A stretch of DNA of 64,000 bases from positions 620,001 through 684,000 of the forward strand of contig NZ_JALPVJ010000005.1 of assembly GCF_023544445.1 (NCBI RefSeq). The letters are read 5' to 3'. Of the stretch, positions 17,698-27,207 are shown one piece after another; positions within the stretch are counted from its first letter, which is position 1; every line of letters begins with the position of its first letter. The stretch is from Actinoplanes sp. M2I2. GTDB lineage: Bacteria; Actinomycetota; Actinomycetes; Mycobacteriales; Micromonosporaceae. The position numbers and the translations under genes were made by a program. The notes under the pieces were generated by a model. The model was not told where the DNA came from. It ran no database searches and saw only the letters and a list, made by a program, of their open reading frames with translations.

Positions 17698-19301
17698 GCG
17701 GTGACCTCTTTCCTCGTCTCCTGTGCCGGCGCCGGGGCCTCCTCGTCGGAGGAACCGGGCGGCGCCGGAAGGGTGAACCAGATCGACGTGCCTTCCTCGA
17801 CCTCGAGGTCCAGCCAGATCCGCCCACCATGATATTCGACGATCTTCTTGACGATGGCCAGGCCGATGCCGGTGCCCTCGTACGCGTCCCGGGCGTGCAG
17901 CCGCTGGAAGATCACGAAAACCTTGTCGGCGAACTCGGCCTCGATGCCGATGCCGTTGTCGCGCACGTTGATCCGCCACTCGGCGCCGTCGCGCTCGGCG
18001 CTCACCCGGATCACGGGCGGCACGTCGGGCCGCCGGAACTTCAGCGAGTTGCCGATCAGGTTGACGAAGAGCGTCGTCAGCAGCGGCTCCTCGCCCTCGA
18101 CGACCGGCAGCCCGGACCAGCTGATCTCGGCGTCGTCGCCCGCGCGGGCCTCGAGCTGCGACCGGACCTCGGTGAGCACCCGGTCGAGCTCGACGTCGGT
18201 GAAGCCGGCGGTGAGCCGGCCGATGCGGGAGAAGGCCAGCAGGTCGTTGATCAGCCGCTGCATGCGCTGGGCGCCGTCGACGGCGAAGCCGATGTACTGG
18301 TCGGCGCGCTCGTCGAGCTGACCGGCGTAGCGGCGCTGCAGCAGCTGGCAGAAGCTGGCCACCTTGCGCAGCGGTTCCTGCAGGTCGTGCGAGGCGACGT
18401 AGGCGAACTGCTCGAGATCGCGGTTGGACCTGGTCAGCTCCTCGGCCTGCACCTTGAGCTGGTCGTTGACCCACTCGATCTGGCTGCGGGCCTCGCGCAC
18501 CTCGGTGAGCTCGGCCGCGATCTTCTGCCGCATGCCGTCGACATCCTCGGCCAGGCTGGCCAGCTCGGGTGAGCCGGTGCTCGAGATGCGCCGGTCGTAG
18601 TCGCCGTCGGCAACCTCGCGAACCTGCCCGGCCAGCTCGGTCACCGGACGGCTGACCATGCGGTCGAGCAGCAGCAACAGGGCCGATCCGGCCAGGATGA
18701 TGATCGCGGCGGCGGAGACCTGGATCGCCACCATGGTGCGGCTGCTCTGCTTGGCGGCATCGGCCGAGCGCGTCCGGAGCACCTGGATGTCGTCCTGCAT
18801 CCGGGAGATGGCCGCCCGCAGGGCGTCGAACTGCTCGGTCGAGGTCTGCCGGAGCCTGTCCTGCCCGGCCTGGGTGCCGTCCGCCCGGATCAGCGCGATC
18901 ACCGGCTCGGCGACCTCGCGCTGCCACACGTCGGCGCGCTGCTGAACCGCGGTGAGCTCGGCCCGGATGTCGGCGTCCTCGGGGCGCAGGAGCTCCTGGA
19001 TGCGGGCGACCAGCCGCTGCTCGTCGGCCAGCCCCTGGGTGAAGGGCCGCAGGTTGGCCTCGTCGCCGGTGATGGCGAAGCCGCGGATGCCGGTCTCCTG
19101 GTCGACGTACGCCGTGTTGAGCGACTCGCCCGCGGCCCGCATCGGGCTGGCCCGGTTGAGCACGTCGTCGAGCTGGCGGTTGTTCTGGGCGGCGGTGATC
19201 GCGGCGAACACGCCGAGCGCGCTGAGCAGCACGCCGACCGTGATGCAGAGGGCGACGATCCGCCGCCGCAGGGTCCAGGTGCGGAGCGAGAACGCGCTCA
19301 C
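17694..19301 (-). CDS. CHASE3-HAMP sensor histidine kinase
   Basis: A 535-residue membrane kinase. TM1 (about 14-35) is followed by an external CHASE3 domain ([30 protein letters not shown]), TM2 (about 187-207), a HAMP segment ([20 protein letters not shown]), HisKA with phosphorylated His in [14 protein letters not shown], and HATPase motifs: N box [19 protein letters not shown], and [11 protein letters not shown]. The F-x-x-F box reads FVIFQRLH. The SHDLQEPLR form is typical of phytochrome-type kinases that use Rcp1-like regulators. The GTG start overlaps the TGA of the upstream phosphatase gene. Confidence 0.92.
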   Translation of the reverse strand: MSAFSLRTWTLRRRIVALCITVGVLLSALGVFAAITAAQNNRQLDDVLNRASPMRAAGESLNTAYVDQETGIRGFAITGDEANLRPFTQGLADEQRLVARIQELLRPEDADIRAELTAVQQRADVWQREVAEPVIALIRADGTQAGQDRLRQTSTEQFDALRAAISRMQDDIQVLRTRSADAAKQSSRTMVAIQVSAAAIIILAGSALLLLLDRMVSRPVTELAGQVREVADGDYDRRISSTGSPELASLAEDVDGMRQKIAAELTEVREARSQIEWVNDQLKVQAEELTRSNRDLEQFAYVASHDLQEPLRKVASFCQLLQRRYAGQLDERADQYIGFAVDGAQRMQRLINDLLAFSRIGRLTAGFTDVELDRVLTEVRSQLEARAGDDAEISWSGLPVVEGEEPLLTTLFVNLIGNSLKFRRPDVPPVIRVSAERDGAEWRINVRDNGIGIEAEFADKVFVIFQRLHARDAYEGTGIGLAIVKKIVEYHGGRIWLDLEVEEGTSIWFTLPAPPGSSDEEAPAPAQETRKEVTA

Positions 19302-20500
19302 CGGCCGCTCCCGGACGAGATGAGCAGCATGGCCACGTCGTCGGCGAGCGGGCCGCCGTTGGACTGCTCGGCCCGGCCGACCAGCCAGGCCGGCAATGCC
19401 GGGAGCGGCACCGAGCGGGCGGCCGGCTCGTCCAGCAGCCCGCACAGGCCGCTCACGTCGAGCCGCTCGTTGCCGACGCCGGTGTGCCCCTCGATCAGGC
19501 CGTCCGTGTACATCAGCAGGGACCAGTCATCGCCGGAGAACTCCACCTCGGTCGCGGGTGTGGGCTTCGGGCGGACGCCGAGGACGATGCCCCTGCGCGC
19601 CTCGATCGGCCTGACCTGCCCGCCGCTCAACAGCACCGGGGCGGGATGGCCGGCCAGCCGGAAGACGGCCTTGCCGCCGGCCAGGTCGAGCACCACCGAG
19701 GCGACGGTCGCGAAGACCTCACGGGCCCGGCGCTCACTCATCAGCACCTGCTCGAGGGAGCCGAGGATCCGGTCGTCGGGCACGCCGGCCAGCACCAGCG
19801 CCCGCCAGGCGACCCGGAGCTCGACGCCCAGCGCGGCCTCGTCGACGCCGTGGCCGCAGACGTCGCCCACGATCACGTGCAGCTTGTCGGGGCCGACCTG
19901 GACGACGTCGAAGAAATCGCCGCCGAGCAGGCCCATGGCCCGGCCCGAGCGATAGAACGTGTGCACCGCCACCTGATCGGTGGACATCAGCGGCTGGGGC
20001 AGCAGACCGCGTTCGAGCCGGGCCGACTCGGCCTGGCGCAGCTCGATCTCGCGCAGCCGCTGGGCGTTCTCGTCGGCGCGCTTGCGCTCGACGGCGTAGC
20101 GCAGCGAGCGGGTCAGCAGGACGCCGTCGACCTGGCCCTTGACCAGGTAGTCCTGGGCTCCCTCGGCGACCGCGGCGACGCCCAGGTGCTCGTCCGAGCG
20201 ACCGGTGAGCACGCAGACCGCGGCGCTGCCGGCCACCGCGAGCAGCTTGCGGAGCCCGTCGATGCCCTCGGCGTCGGGCAGGCCGAGGTCGAGCAGGACG
20301 CAGTGGATGCCGCGCAGCAGGCCGCGGGCCTCGCGCAGGCTGGTCGCCACCCGCAGGTCGAACGGCGCCTCGGCCTCGTGCAGCAGCTCGCGGACCAGGA
20401 AGGCGTCGCCCTCGTCGTCCTCGACCAGCAGGACACGCAGGCGCTCCTGAGTCACCGGGGAGGCGGCGCGGGCCCGCGGCGCGACCGATCGCTCAGTCAT
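19298..20500 (-). CDS. Receiver domain-PP2C phosphatase (RsbU/SpoIIE-like)
   Basis: A 400-residue response regulator with a Ser/Thr phosphatase output. The receiver (about 20-135) has [19 protein letters not shown] and LVKGQVDG. After a coiled linker ([20 protein letters not shown]) the SpoIIE/PP2C domain shows [36 protein letters not shown] and [10 protein letters not shown] metal-site aspartates. It would dephosphorylate an anti-sigma-factor antagonist, coupling the kinase signal to sigma-factor control. No such antagonist is in the window. It is the first gene of the operon, starting at ATG 20498-20500. Confidence 0.92.
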   Translation of the reverse strand: MTERSVAPRARAASPVTQERLRVLLVEDDEGDAFLVRELLHEAEAPFDLRVATSLREARGLLRGIHCVLLDLGLPDAEGIDGLRKLLAVAGSAAVCVLTGRSDEHLGVAAVAEGAQDYLVKGQVDGVLLTRSLRYAVERKRADENAQRLREIELRQAESARLERGLLPQPLMSTDQVAVHTFYRSGRAMGLLGGDFFDVVQVGPDKLHVIVGDVCGHGVDEAALGVELRVAWRALVLAGVPDDRILGSLEQVLMSERRAREVFATVASVVLDLAGGKAVFRLAGHPAPVLLSGGQVRPIEARRGIVLGVRPKPTPATEVEFSGDDWSLLMYTDGLIEGHTGVGNERLDVSGLCGLLDEPAARSVPLPALPAWLVGRAEQSNGGPLADDVAMLLISSGSGR

Positions 20501-20584
20501 GCCGTTCCCCCACTCGTCCTCCTACCCGGTTCTGACCCGCTGATAGTTCACCACCGGGGGCGAGCGCACAACACCGTCCCGATC

Positions 20585-20920
20585 TCACGGGGCTTCCTCG
20601 GCGGCCACCCGGCGGGCGTGCTGGGCGATCACCTCGCCGAGGATGCCGTGCAGCCGTCCGCACTCCCGGCAGTGCAGATTCTCGTCGAGGTGCCGGCTGC
20701 CGCAGTCGACGCAGGTGCCCCTGTCCTCCGGGTCACGGTAGGCGGCCAGCGCCCGGCACATGGCCCGGATCACATGGTCGCTGACCGCGAAGGTGCCCTC
20801 GCCGAGGGCGGTGCGCACGCCGATCAACGCGACCGGGCCGGCGTCGGGCCGCGGGTCGTAGGGGGCGACGGCGTCGATGAACGCGGCCACGACGGCGGCG
20901 GGGTCGATGGGCGTGCTCAC
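20585..20920 (-). CDS. Small zinc-ribbon protein of unknown function
   Basis: A 111-residue protein from GTG 20918-20920. The C-terminal half has GTCVDCGSRHL and NLHCRECGRLHG, two C-x-x-C knuckles forming a likely zinc ribbon, followed by a helix GEVIAQHARRVAAEE. The N-terminal half is helical. I do not recognise a characterised relative. It stands alone, divergent from the M28 peptidase gene, with 66 bases between starts. Confidence 0.7.
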   Translation of the reverse strand: MSTPIDPAAVVAAFIDAVAPYDPRPDAGPVALIGVRTALGEGTFAVSDHVIRAMCRALAAYRDPEDRGTCVDCGSRHLDENLHCRECGRLHGILGEVIAQHARRVAAEEAP

Positions 20921-20986
20921 CCCGACAACGCTAGGCCACGCCGTAAACGATCTTCCCACTACCCGGTGTCGTACCCAACCGCTTAG

Positions 20987-23338
20987 ATGTCACCCATGCG
21001 CGCTCCCGCGATCACCGACCCGGCTCGCCGGGCCCCGGCCGCCGTCCTCGCCGTCGTGGTGCTGGCCTTGGCCGGGCTGGCCGGGCTGTGGTCGGTGCGG
21101 CCGCCGGCCGCGCGCCCGGCGTCGATCCCGGCCTCGCAGTTCAGCGCCGAGCGCGCGTTCCAGCAGGTCGAGGCGATCGCCACCCGGCCCCACCCGGTCG
21201 GCAGCCCGGCGCAGGACCAGGTCCGCGAGCAGCTGCTCACCACCCTGCGGGGCCTGGGCCTGACGCCCGAGGTGCAGGACACGGTGTCGATCGAGGGCGC
21301 CGGGCTGTCGGCCAGCGCGGGCGGCACGAGCCTGGCCCGGGTCCGCAACGTCGTCGCCACGATCCCCGGCACCAGCTCCACCGGCCGCCTCTTCCTGGTC
21401 GCCCACTACGACTCGGTGCAGGTCGGCCCGGGTGGCAACGACGACGCGGCGGGCACGTCGGCGGTCCTCGAGACGGCCCGGGCCCTGCTCGCCGGCCCGC
21501 GCCCACGCAACGACGTGGTGCTGGTGCTCACCGACGGCGAGGAGGCCTGCCTGTGCGGGGCCAAGGCGTTCGTCGACCAGCACCCGCTGGCCCGCGACGG
21601 CGGCGTGGTGCTCAACCTCGAGGCGCGCGGCAGCAGCGGTCCGGCGATCATGTTCGAGACCTCCGAGGGCAACGGCCGGCTGGTCGAGGCCTACAGCCAC
21701 GCGGTCAAGCCGGTCGGCACGTCGTTCGCCGTCGAGATCTACCGGATCCTCAGCAACGACACCGACTTCACCGCGTTCCGCAAGGCGGGCTTCGCGGGGC
21801 TCAACGCGGCGTACATCGACGGGGCGGCGGTCTATCACGGCCCGACCGACGTTCCGGCCGCGATGGACCGCGACAGCCTCCAGCACCACGGGGACAACAC
21901 CCTCGCCGTCGTCCGCGAGCTGGGTGGCCGTGACCTCGCCGCGCTCAGGGTGACCGGCGGGCAGGACGCGACCTACTTCCCCGCTCCCGGCCTGCTGGTG
22001 CGCTACCCCGGCTCGCTCAACTGGCCGATCGCGGTCCTGGCGGTGATCGCGGTCGGCGCCCTGGCCTGGCTGGCCCGGCGGCGCGGCCTGATCACCGTGC
22101 GCCGGACCCTCGTCGCGGGCGCGCTGGCCGTGGTGCCGATCGTGCTCGCCCCGGTGCTGGCTCAGGCGCTTTGGTTCCTGCTCACGATGATGCGGCCGGA
22201 GTACGCGGCGATGCCGATCGACCCGTACCGTCCGGGGCTCTACCGGCTGGCTGTGGTCCTGCTGGCCCTGGCCGTGGTGTTCGGCTGGTTCGCGCTGCTG
22301 CGCCGCCGCCTGGGCCCGGCCGCCCTGACCGTCGCCGGGCTGGGCTGGCTGGCCGTGCTCGGCGTGGTGCTCGCCGCGTTCGTGCCCGGCGGCTCGTATC
22401 TCACGGCGCTGCCCGCGCTGGCCGGCGCGCTCGCGGGGCTCGTCGCGGTGGCGACCCGCGGCTGGGTCCCGGTGCTGGCGGTGGCCCTCGGCGGCGCGGT
22501 GGCGACGCTGGTCCTGGCGCCCACGATCGTGATGCTCTTCCCGGCCCTGGGCCTGGGGCTGGGCGCGGCCGGGGCCTTCCTCGCCGTGCTTCTCGGCCTG
22601 GCCCTGCTGCCGGTGATCGACCTGATCCACCCGGTCGCGGGCGGCCACCGCGGCGCCGGGGCGCCGCCCGGCCGCCGGCTCGGCGCGCTGCCCACGCTGG
22701 CCGCCGTGCTCGCGGTGCTGGTCTGTGCCGGGGCCGGGCTGATGACCGACCGGTTCGACGCCGGCCGCCCCGCCCTGACCCAGCTGATGTACGCGATGGA
22801 CGCCGACACCGGCACGGCCCGCTGGATCAGCGAAGAACCCGAGGCGCAACAGTGGACCAGCCGATATGTCTCGGGCGACCTGCACCGCGTCGACGACACC
22901 CTGCCCGCCTTCGGCCCCGAGCCGGTGCTCACCGGCCCGGCTCAGGCCGCCGATCTGCCGGCGCCCCAGCTCACGGTCGAGTCCGACACCCGATCGGGCG
23001 ACCTTCGCACGCTCGAGCTACGGCTCCGGCCCCAGCGTCCGGTCCGGCTGGCCACCCTGCACCTGCCGGGCGACACCGCGGTCGTCTCGGCGACGGTCGA
23101 GGGACGGCCGGTGCCGGTCCACACCCCGGATTTCGGTTTCGCCTTCCATGCCCCGCCGGCCGACGGCATCGAGGTCACGCTGACCGTGCGGACGGCCGGC
23201 CCGATCCGGTTCCGGGCGATGGACGCCAGTGACGGGCTCGGCGATCTGCCCGGCTTCCAGCCCCGCCCCACCGGCGTCGGCATCGTCGGCTCCCACACGA
23301 GCGAGATGCTGGCCGTGGCCAAGACCTACACCTATTAG
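20987..23338 (+). CDS. Membrane-anchored M28-family metallopeptidase (ERMP1-like)
   Basis: A 783-residue protein. TM1 (about 18-36) is followed by an external M28 aminopeptidase domain with the two-zinc residues: LVAHYDSVQVGPG (about 140), GGNDDAAGTS, TDGEEACLCGAKAF, LNLEARGSSGP and AVYHGPTDVP. From about residue 345 there are seven or eight transmembrane helices, then an external beta domain to the end, the layout of eukaryotic ER metallopeptidase 1 and its bacterial relatives. It would trim peptides or process secreted proteins at the outer membrane face. Its TAG stop overlaps the stop of the convergent smr gene by two bases. Confidence 0.88.
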   Translation: MSPMRAPAITDPARRAPAAVLAVVVLALAGLAGLWSVRPPAARPASIPASQFSAERAFQQVEAIATRPHPVGSPAQDQVREQLLTTLRGLGLTPEVQDTVSIEGAGLSASAGGTSLARVRNVVATIPGTSSTGRLFLVAHYDSVQVGPGGNDDAAGTSAVLETARALLAGPRPRNDVVLVLTDGEEACLCGAKAFVDQHPLARDGGVVLNLEARGSSGPAIMFETSEGNGRLVEAYSHAVKPVGTSFAVEIYRILSNDTDFTAFRKAGFAGLNAAYIDGAAVYHGPTDVPAAMDRDSLQHHGDNTLAVVRELGGRDLAALRVTGGQDATYFPAPGLLVRYPGSLNWPIAVLAVIAVGALAWLARRRGLITVRRTLVAGALAVVPIVLAPVLAQALWFLLTMMRPEYAAMPIDPYRPGLYRLAVVLLALAVVFGWFALLRRRLGPAALTVAGLGWLAVLGVVLAAFVPGGSYLTALPALAGALAGLVAVATRGWVPVLAVALGGAVATLVLAPTIVMLFPALGLGLGAAGAFLAVLLGLALLPVIDLIHPVAGGHRGAGAPPGRRLGALPTLAAVLAVLVCAGAGLMTDRFDAGRPALTQLMYAMDADTGTARWISEEPEAQQWTSRYVSGDLHRVDDTLPAFGPEPVLTGPAQAADLPAPQLTVESDTRSGDLRTLELRLRPQRPVRLATLHLPGDTAVVSATVEGRPVPVHTPDFGFAFHAPPADGIEVTLTVRTAGPIRFRAMDASDGLGDLPGFQPRPTGVGIVGSHTSEMLAVAKTYTY

Positions 23339-23619
23339 CGGCCGCGTCCGCGGCGGCCGGTGGACTCGTTGTGGCGGAAGTGCACGAAGAGCCGGCCCCA
23401 GTTGTCGCCGTCCTTCTCGACCCGGTGATAGAGCTGCTTGATCTCTTTCTGGTCCAGGAAGCGCAGCACCTTCTTCTTCAGGGCGCCGCTGCCCTTGCCC
23501 GGGATGATCTCGACCGTGCTCGCCTTCTTCTGCACGGCCTCGTCGATGATCCCGCGCAGCGCACGGTCGATGTCGCTGCCCTTGTTGAAGATGTCGTGCA
23601 GATCCAGCTTCAGCTTCAC
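23335..23619 (-). CDS. Smr-domain protein
   Basis: A 94-residue stand-alone Smr domain (the MutS2 C-terminal nuclease domain). It has LDLHDIF at the start and VEIIPGKGSGALKKKVLRFL, matching LDLHG-n-(I/V)(I/V)xGxGxGxL. An Arg-rich tail follows. Stand-alone Smr proteins may cut or bind branched DNA or mRNA; which applies is unknown. The GTG start is at 23617-23619. The TPR gene lies just upstream on the same strand (9-base gap). Confidence 0.82.
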   Translation of the reverse strand: MKLKLDLHDIFNKGSDIDRALRGIIDEAVQKKASTVEIIPGKGSGALKKKVLRFLDQKEIKQLYHRVEKDGDNWGRLFVHFRHNESTGRRGRGR

Positions 23620-23628
23620 ATCTCAACC

Positions 23629-24006
23629 TTAGGGCGTCGCGTTCTCGGATTTACCGAGCCATTCCTCGACCCGGTGGACGGCTTCCTCGTAGTCGCTGTG
23701 CCGATTCATCGCGGCGGCCAGCCGCAGGTGCGGCAGGGCCTCGCGGAAACGGCCGGCCCGCTCGAGCGTGCGGCCGAGCACGTGGTGGGCGTAGTGATCC
23801 GACGGGTCGTGCTCGATCAGGCTGCGGAGCTGCTCCTCGGCCCGGTTGAGCTGGGCCGAGTTGAAGTAGGCGCGGGCCAGCAACTGACGCACGGCGGTGT
23901 TCTGCGGTTCGGCCTCGACTATCGGCTCGAGCAGGCGGGCGGCCCCGAGCGGATCCCCGGACTCGAAGAAGAAAGTGGCTCTGCGGTACTCCTCGAGAAG
24001 ATCCAC
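23629..24006 (-). CDS. Tetratricopeptide-repeat protein
   Basis: A 125-residue protein made almost wholly of TPR helices: RRATFFFESGDPLGAARLLE, AVRQLLARAYFNSAQLNRAE and YAHHVLGRTLERAGRFREAL are three successive repeats. Probably a cytoplasmic protein-protein adaptor. The GTG at 24004-24006 is chosen because GGAG lies seven bases upstream; GTG six bases earlier lacks spacing. It is probably co-transcribed with smr. Confidence 0.85.
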   Translation of the reverse strand: MDLLEEYRRATFFFESGDPLGAARLLEPIVEAEPQNTAVRQLLARAYFNSAQLNRAEEQLRSLIEHDPSDHYAHHVLGRTLERAGRFREALPHLRLAAAMNRHSDYEEAVHRVEEWLGKSENATP

Positions 24007-24157
24007 GTGCACGCTCCTCACGCTCGCGCCGCCCACTGACCACCGCGGTGGTCCCTCCAACGCTGGCACAACAATGGCCCGACGGCGAGTGTTCCAATGA
24101 TCCAAGCTTCGCGACAAAACCCCTCATACGGCAACTCAGCCGTCGGACAATGCCTGC

Positions 24158-26356
24158 GTGGGGGACTTTCCGAGCCATCTCGTGACCGCGCCTGCCCGTC
24201 CACGGTTCGGGCGATTCAGGGCGACCGTGACCGGCGTCTTCGTACTCGGCCTGTGCCTCTTGCTGGCCGGCGGCACGGCGGCGCCCGCGCTGACCTCGCC
24301 GGCCTTTTTGATCGCGGGGATGCGGGAGATCCCCTCCCCGCCGATGGGCACCTCGTGGGCGCCGGCGCCCCGGACGGGTGACGGCCTGCGCATGGTGGCC
24401 GGCGCCGACGGGCAGGAGTTCCGGCTGTTCACCGCCGGGGGCGACCGGACATTCCTGCCCGGCGTCGACCTCGGCGACACCACGCCCGGCCACCTGCCCG
24501 GCGAGGGCGCGATCTCGGCGGCGCAGTACCGGGCCTGGTTCGCGGCGATGAGCTGGCTCGGCCTGCGCGTGGTGCGGATCTACGAGATCCACCCGCCCGC
24601 GTTCTACGACCAGCTCGCCGCCTGGAACCAGGCGAACCCCGAGCGCCCGCTCTATCTCGTGCAAGGTGTCCGGCTGCCCGACGAGACGTACGTCCGCAAG
24701 CGCAACCTGTTCGACAAGCCCTTCACGGCCGCGTTCAAGTCCGAGCTGCGGGCCGCCGCGCAGGCGGTGGCCGGCGACCTCACCCGTACGGCTTCCTTCG
24801 GACAGGTCGGCGGCGCGTGGACCACCGACGTCACCCCGTGGCTGGCCGGCTGGCTCATCGGCCGGGAGATCGACCCCGGCGCGGCCGCCGCCTCGGACCG
24901 GCGCAACGCCTCGGCGCCGCGGTTCCTGGGCCGCTACTTCCGGAACACTCCCAAGTCGACGCCGACCGAGCGCTGGCTGGCCGCCCGCATGAACGACCTG
25001 GCCGGGTACGTCGCCCGGTACCAGGTGAGCCAGCCGATCGCCTTCGTCAACTGGCCGACGACCGACCCGTTGCGTCACCCGGGGGAACCGCTGCCGCAGG
25101 AGGACCTGCTCGGGATCGACGCCAACCACGTGCTGCCCACCGCGAACTGGCCGGCCGGCACGTTCGCGAGCTACCACGCGTACCCGTTCTACCCGGACTT
25201 CCTGCGGCACGAGCCGGACCTGGTCGGCTACGAGTACGAGGGACGCGCGGACCCGTACGCCGGCTACCTGGCCGACCTGCGCCGGCACCACGCCACGATG
25301 CCGACGCTGATCACCGAGTTCGGGGTGCCGTCGTCGATCGGGTCGGCGCACAACGCGCCGCTGGGCCGCTCGCAGGGCGACCACAGCGAGCAGGGCGCGA
25401 TGCGGATCAACGCCGAGCTGCTACGGATGATCCGCGACCAGGGGCTGGGCGGCGGTTTCGTCTTCAGCTGGGCCGACGAGTGGTACCGCTACACCTGGAA
25501 CACCGCCGGGCAGCAGGACCCGGCCCGCCGCCACCTCTGGCACGACCCGCTCACCAACGAGCAGCACTTCGGGTTGCTGGCGATGGATGCCGACGGCGCG
25601 GGCGACACGGGCGACCAGCGGCTGCTGGACACCGACGCGTGGCCGGCGCGGGAGGTCACGGCCCGGGTCGACGAGGAGTACCTGCACCTGACGGTGCGGC
25701 TGGCCGACTCGGCTCCGGGCACCATGATGGCCTCCTTCGACGTCCTGCCCGCCGTGACCGGCACACCGATGCCCGGCAGCGCCGACCGGCGGCCCGACGC
25801 GGTCCTCGCGCTCAATCTGGTCGGCCGCACCGGGCAGGCGTACCTCCGTGACCAGCTGGATCCGATGAAGCTGGACTTTCAGGTCCCGGCGGCCCAGCGG
25901 GGTCCCGCTCCGCCGGGCTGGAAGCCCTACGAACTGGTCGTCCGGCGGGCCCTCACCCGGCCGGGCACGGGCGCGAGGTCGCCGGTCGAGCTGCAGAACG
26001 CCGGTCAGCTGCGGCACGGCACCTGGCCCGGCCTCGACGGCGACCAGCCGGAGGGCGACGAGGTGGACAGCCGGGCGCTCTGGCGGCTCGACGGCGACGA
26101 CCTGAGCCTGCGGGTGCCGTGGGCGATGCTCGGGTTCGCCGACCCGTCGGCCCGGCGCGTGGGGGTGCCGCGCGGCGGCAAGCTCACCACCCAGGTCAGC
26201 CCGGGCGTGACGGTGTCGTTCACCGCCTCCGGCACCGACCAGGCGACCGGGCAGGTCCGGTGGTCGAACTGGAACCGGCCGTACTACTCGGAACGGCTCA
26301 AGCAGGGGGCAGAGGTCCTCCGGGACGCGGCGCTGACGGTGACCAGCACCGGGTGA
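24158..26356 (+). CDS. Exported glycoside-hydrolase-like protein
   Basis: A 732-residue protein with an N-terminal membrane anchor or signal (TVTGVFVLGLCLLLAGGTAA, about 23-42). Residues about 75-470 look like a (beta/alpha)8 barrel: LGLRVVRIYEIHPPAFYD, WLAGWLIGREIDPG (candidate acid/base Glu), ASYHAYPFYPDF, TLITEFGVPSSIG (candidate nucleophile Glu at the end of strand 7), and GGFVFSWADEWYRYTWN. The C-terminal 250 residues are beta-rich, including a segment like a carbohydrate-active-enzyme accessory domain. No exact GH family can be assigned by eye. It starts with GTG at 24158, divergent from the TPR gene. Confidence 0.72.
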   Translation: MGDFPSHLVTAPARPRFGRFRATVTGVFVLGLCLLLAGGTAAPALTSPAFLIAGMREIPSPPMGTSWAPAPRTGDGLRMVAGADGQEFRLFTAGGDRTFLPGVDLGDTTPGHLPGEGAISAAQYRAWFAAMSWLGLRVVRIYEIHPPAFYDQLAAWNQANPERPLYLVQGVRLPDETYVRKRNLFDKPFTAAFKSELRAAAQAVAGDLTRTASFGQVGGAWTTDVTPWLAGWLIGREIDPGAAAASDRRNASAPRFLGRYFRNTPKSTPTERWLAARMNDLAGYVARYQVSQPIAFVNWPTTDPLRHPGEPLPQEDLLGIDANHVLPTANWPAGTFASYHAYPFYPDFLRHEPDLVGYEYEGRADPYAGYLADLRRHHATMPTLITEFGVPSSIGSAHNAPLGRSQGDHSEQGAMRINAELLRMIRDQGLGGGFVFSWADEWYRYTWNTAGQQDPARRHLWHDPLTNEQHFGLLAMDADGAGDTGDQRLLDTDAWPAREVTARVDEEYLHLTVRLADSAPGTMMASFDVLPAVTGTPMPGSADRRPDAVLALNLVGRTGQAYLRDQLDPMKLDFQVPAAQRGPAPPGWKPYELVVRRALTRPGTGARSPVELQNAGQLRHGTWPGLDGDQPEGDEVDSRALWRLDGDDLSLRVPWAMLGFADPSARRVGVPRGGKLTTQVSPGVTVSFTASGTDQATGQVRWSNWNRPYYSERLKQGAEVLRDAALTVTSTG

Positions 26357-26391
26357 CGGTCCCCTCCGGGCGCTGTGCGATCCCGCTGCCG

Positions 26392-26428
26392 TTCCTGTGA
26401 GAAGCAGTCCACAGCTGGTACACAGGAA
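26392..26428. promoter_or_regulatory. Inverted repeat upstream of OmpR-type regulator
   Basis: TTCCTGTG (26392-26399) and CACAGGAA (26421-26428) are perfect 8-bp arms with a 21-base spacer in the promoter region of the regulator/kinase operon. They could be an autoregulatory site. Function inferred. Confidence 0.4.
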
Positions 26429-26475
26429 TCGGAAAGCAAGCGCATAGCGTGGCCCGCGACAGTAGGGGCATGACG

Positions 26476-27207
26476 ATGGCGAACTCAGATTCCGGCACCG
26501 ACCTCCGCCGGCCCGACGGGGCTCCCGTACGGGTTCTGGTCGTCGATGACGAGCCGACGCTGGCCGAGCTTCTCTCGATGGCGTTGCGCTACGAGGGCTG
26601 GGACGTCAAGAGCGCGGGCGACGGGCAGACCGCCGTGCGCACCGCCCGGGACTTCCGCCCGGACGCCGTCGTGCTCGACATGATGCTGCCCGACATCGAC
26701 GGGCTCGAGGTGCTGCGCCGGCTGCGGGGCGAGACGCCCGACGTGCCGGTGCTGTTCCTGACGGCCAAGGACTCGGTCGAGGATCGCGTCACCGGCCTGA
26801 CCGCCGGGGGCGACGACTACGTCACCAAGCCGTTCAGCCTGGAAGAGGTGGTGGCCCGGCTGCGTGGCCTGATGCGCCGGATGGGCCACTCACCGCTGCG
26901 CACCGATTCGCAGCTGATCGTCGGCGACCTGTCGCTCGACGAGGACAGCCACGAGGTGCGCCGCGGCGGCGCCCTGGTCACGCTCACCGCCACCGAGTTC
27001 GAGCTGCTGCGCTATCTGATGCGCAACCCGCGCCGGGTGCTGAGCAAGAGCCAGATCCTCGACCGGGTCTGGAACTACGACTTCGGCGGGCAGGCCAACG
27101 TCGTCGAGCTCTACATCTCGTACCTCCGGAAGAAGATCGACGCGGGCCGCTCGCCGATGATCCACACGATGCGCGGAGCCGGCTATGTCCTCAAGCCCGC
27201 CGACTGA
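26476..27207 (+). CDS. OmpR-family response regulator
   Basis: A 243-residue regulator. The receiver domain has VVDDEPT, phosphorylated Asp in AVVLDMMLPDIDG (about 70), FLTAKDS and YVTKPFSLEE; a linker with RLRGLMRRMG leads to a winged-helix DNA-binding domain (LTATEFELLRYLMRNPRRVL, VVELYISYLRKKID, MRGAGYVLKP). ATG 26476 is preferred since AGGGG lies seven bases ahead; ATG 26470 and GTG 26449 are in frame. It overlaps its kinase gene by 23 bases. It resembles PrrA/TcrX-type actinobacterial regulators. Confidence 0.93.
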   Translation: MANSDSGTDLRRPDGAPVRVLVVDDEPTLAELLSMALRYEGWDVKSAGDGQTAVRTARDFRPDAVVLDMMLPDIDGLEVLRRLRGETPDVPVLFLTAKDSVEDRVTGLTAGGDDYVTKPFSLEEVVARLRGLMRRMGHSPLRTDSQLIVGDLSLDEDSHEVRRGGALVTLTATEFELLRYLMRNPRRVLSKSQILDRVWNYDFGGQANVVELYISYLRKKIDAGRSPMIHTMRGAGYVLKPAD

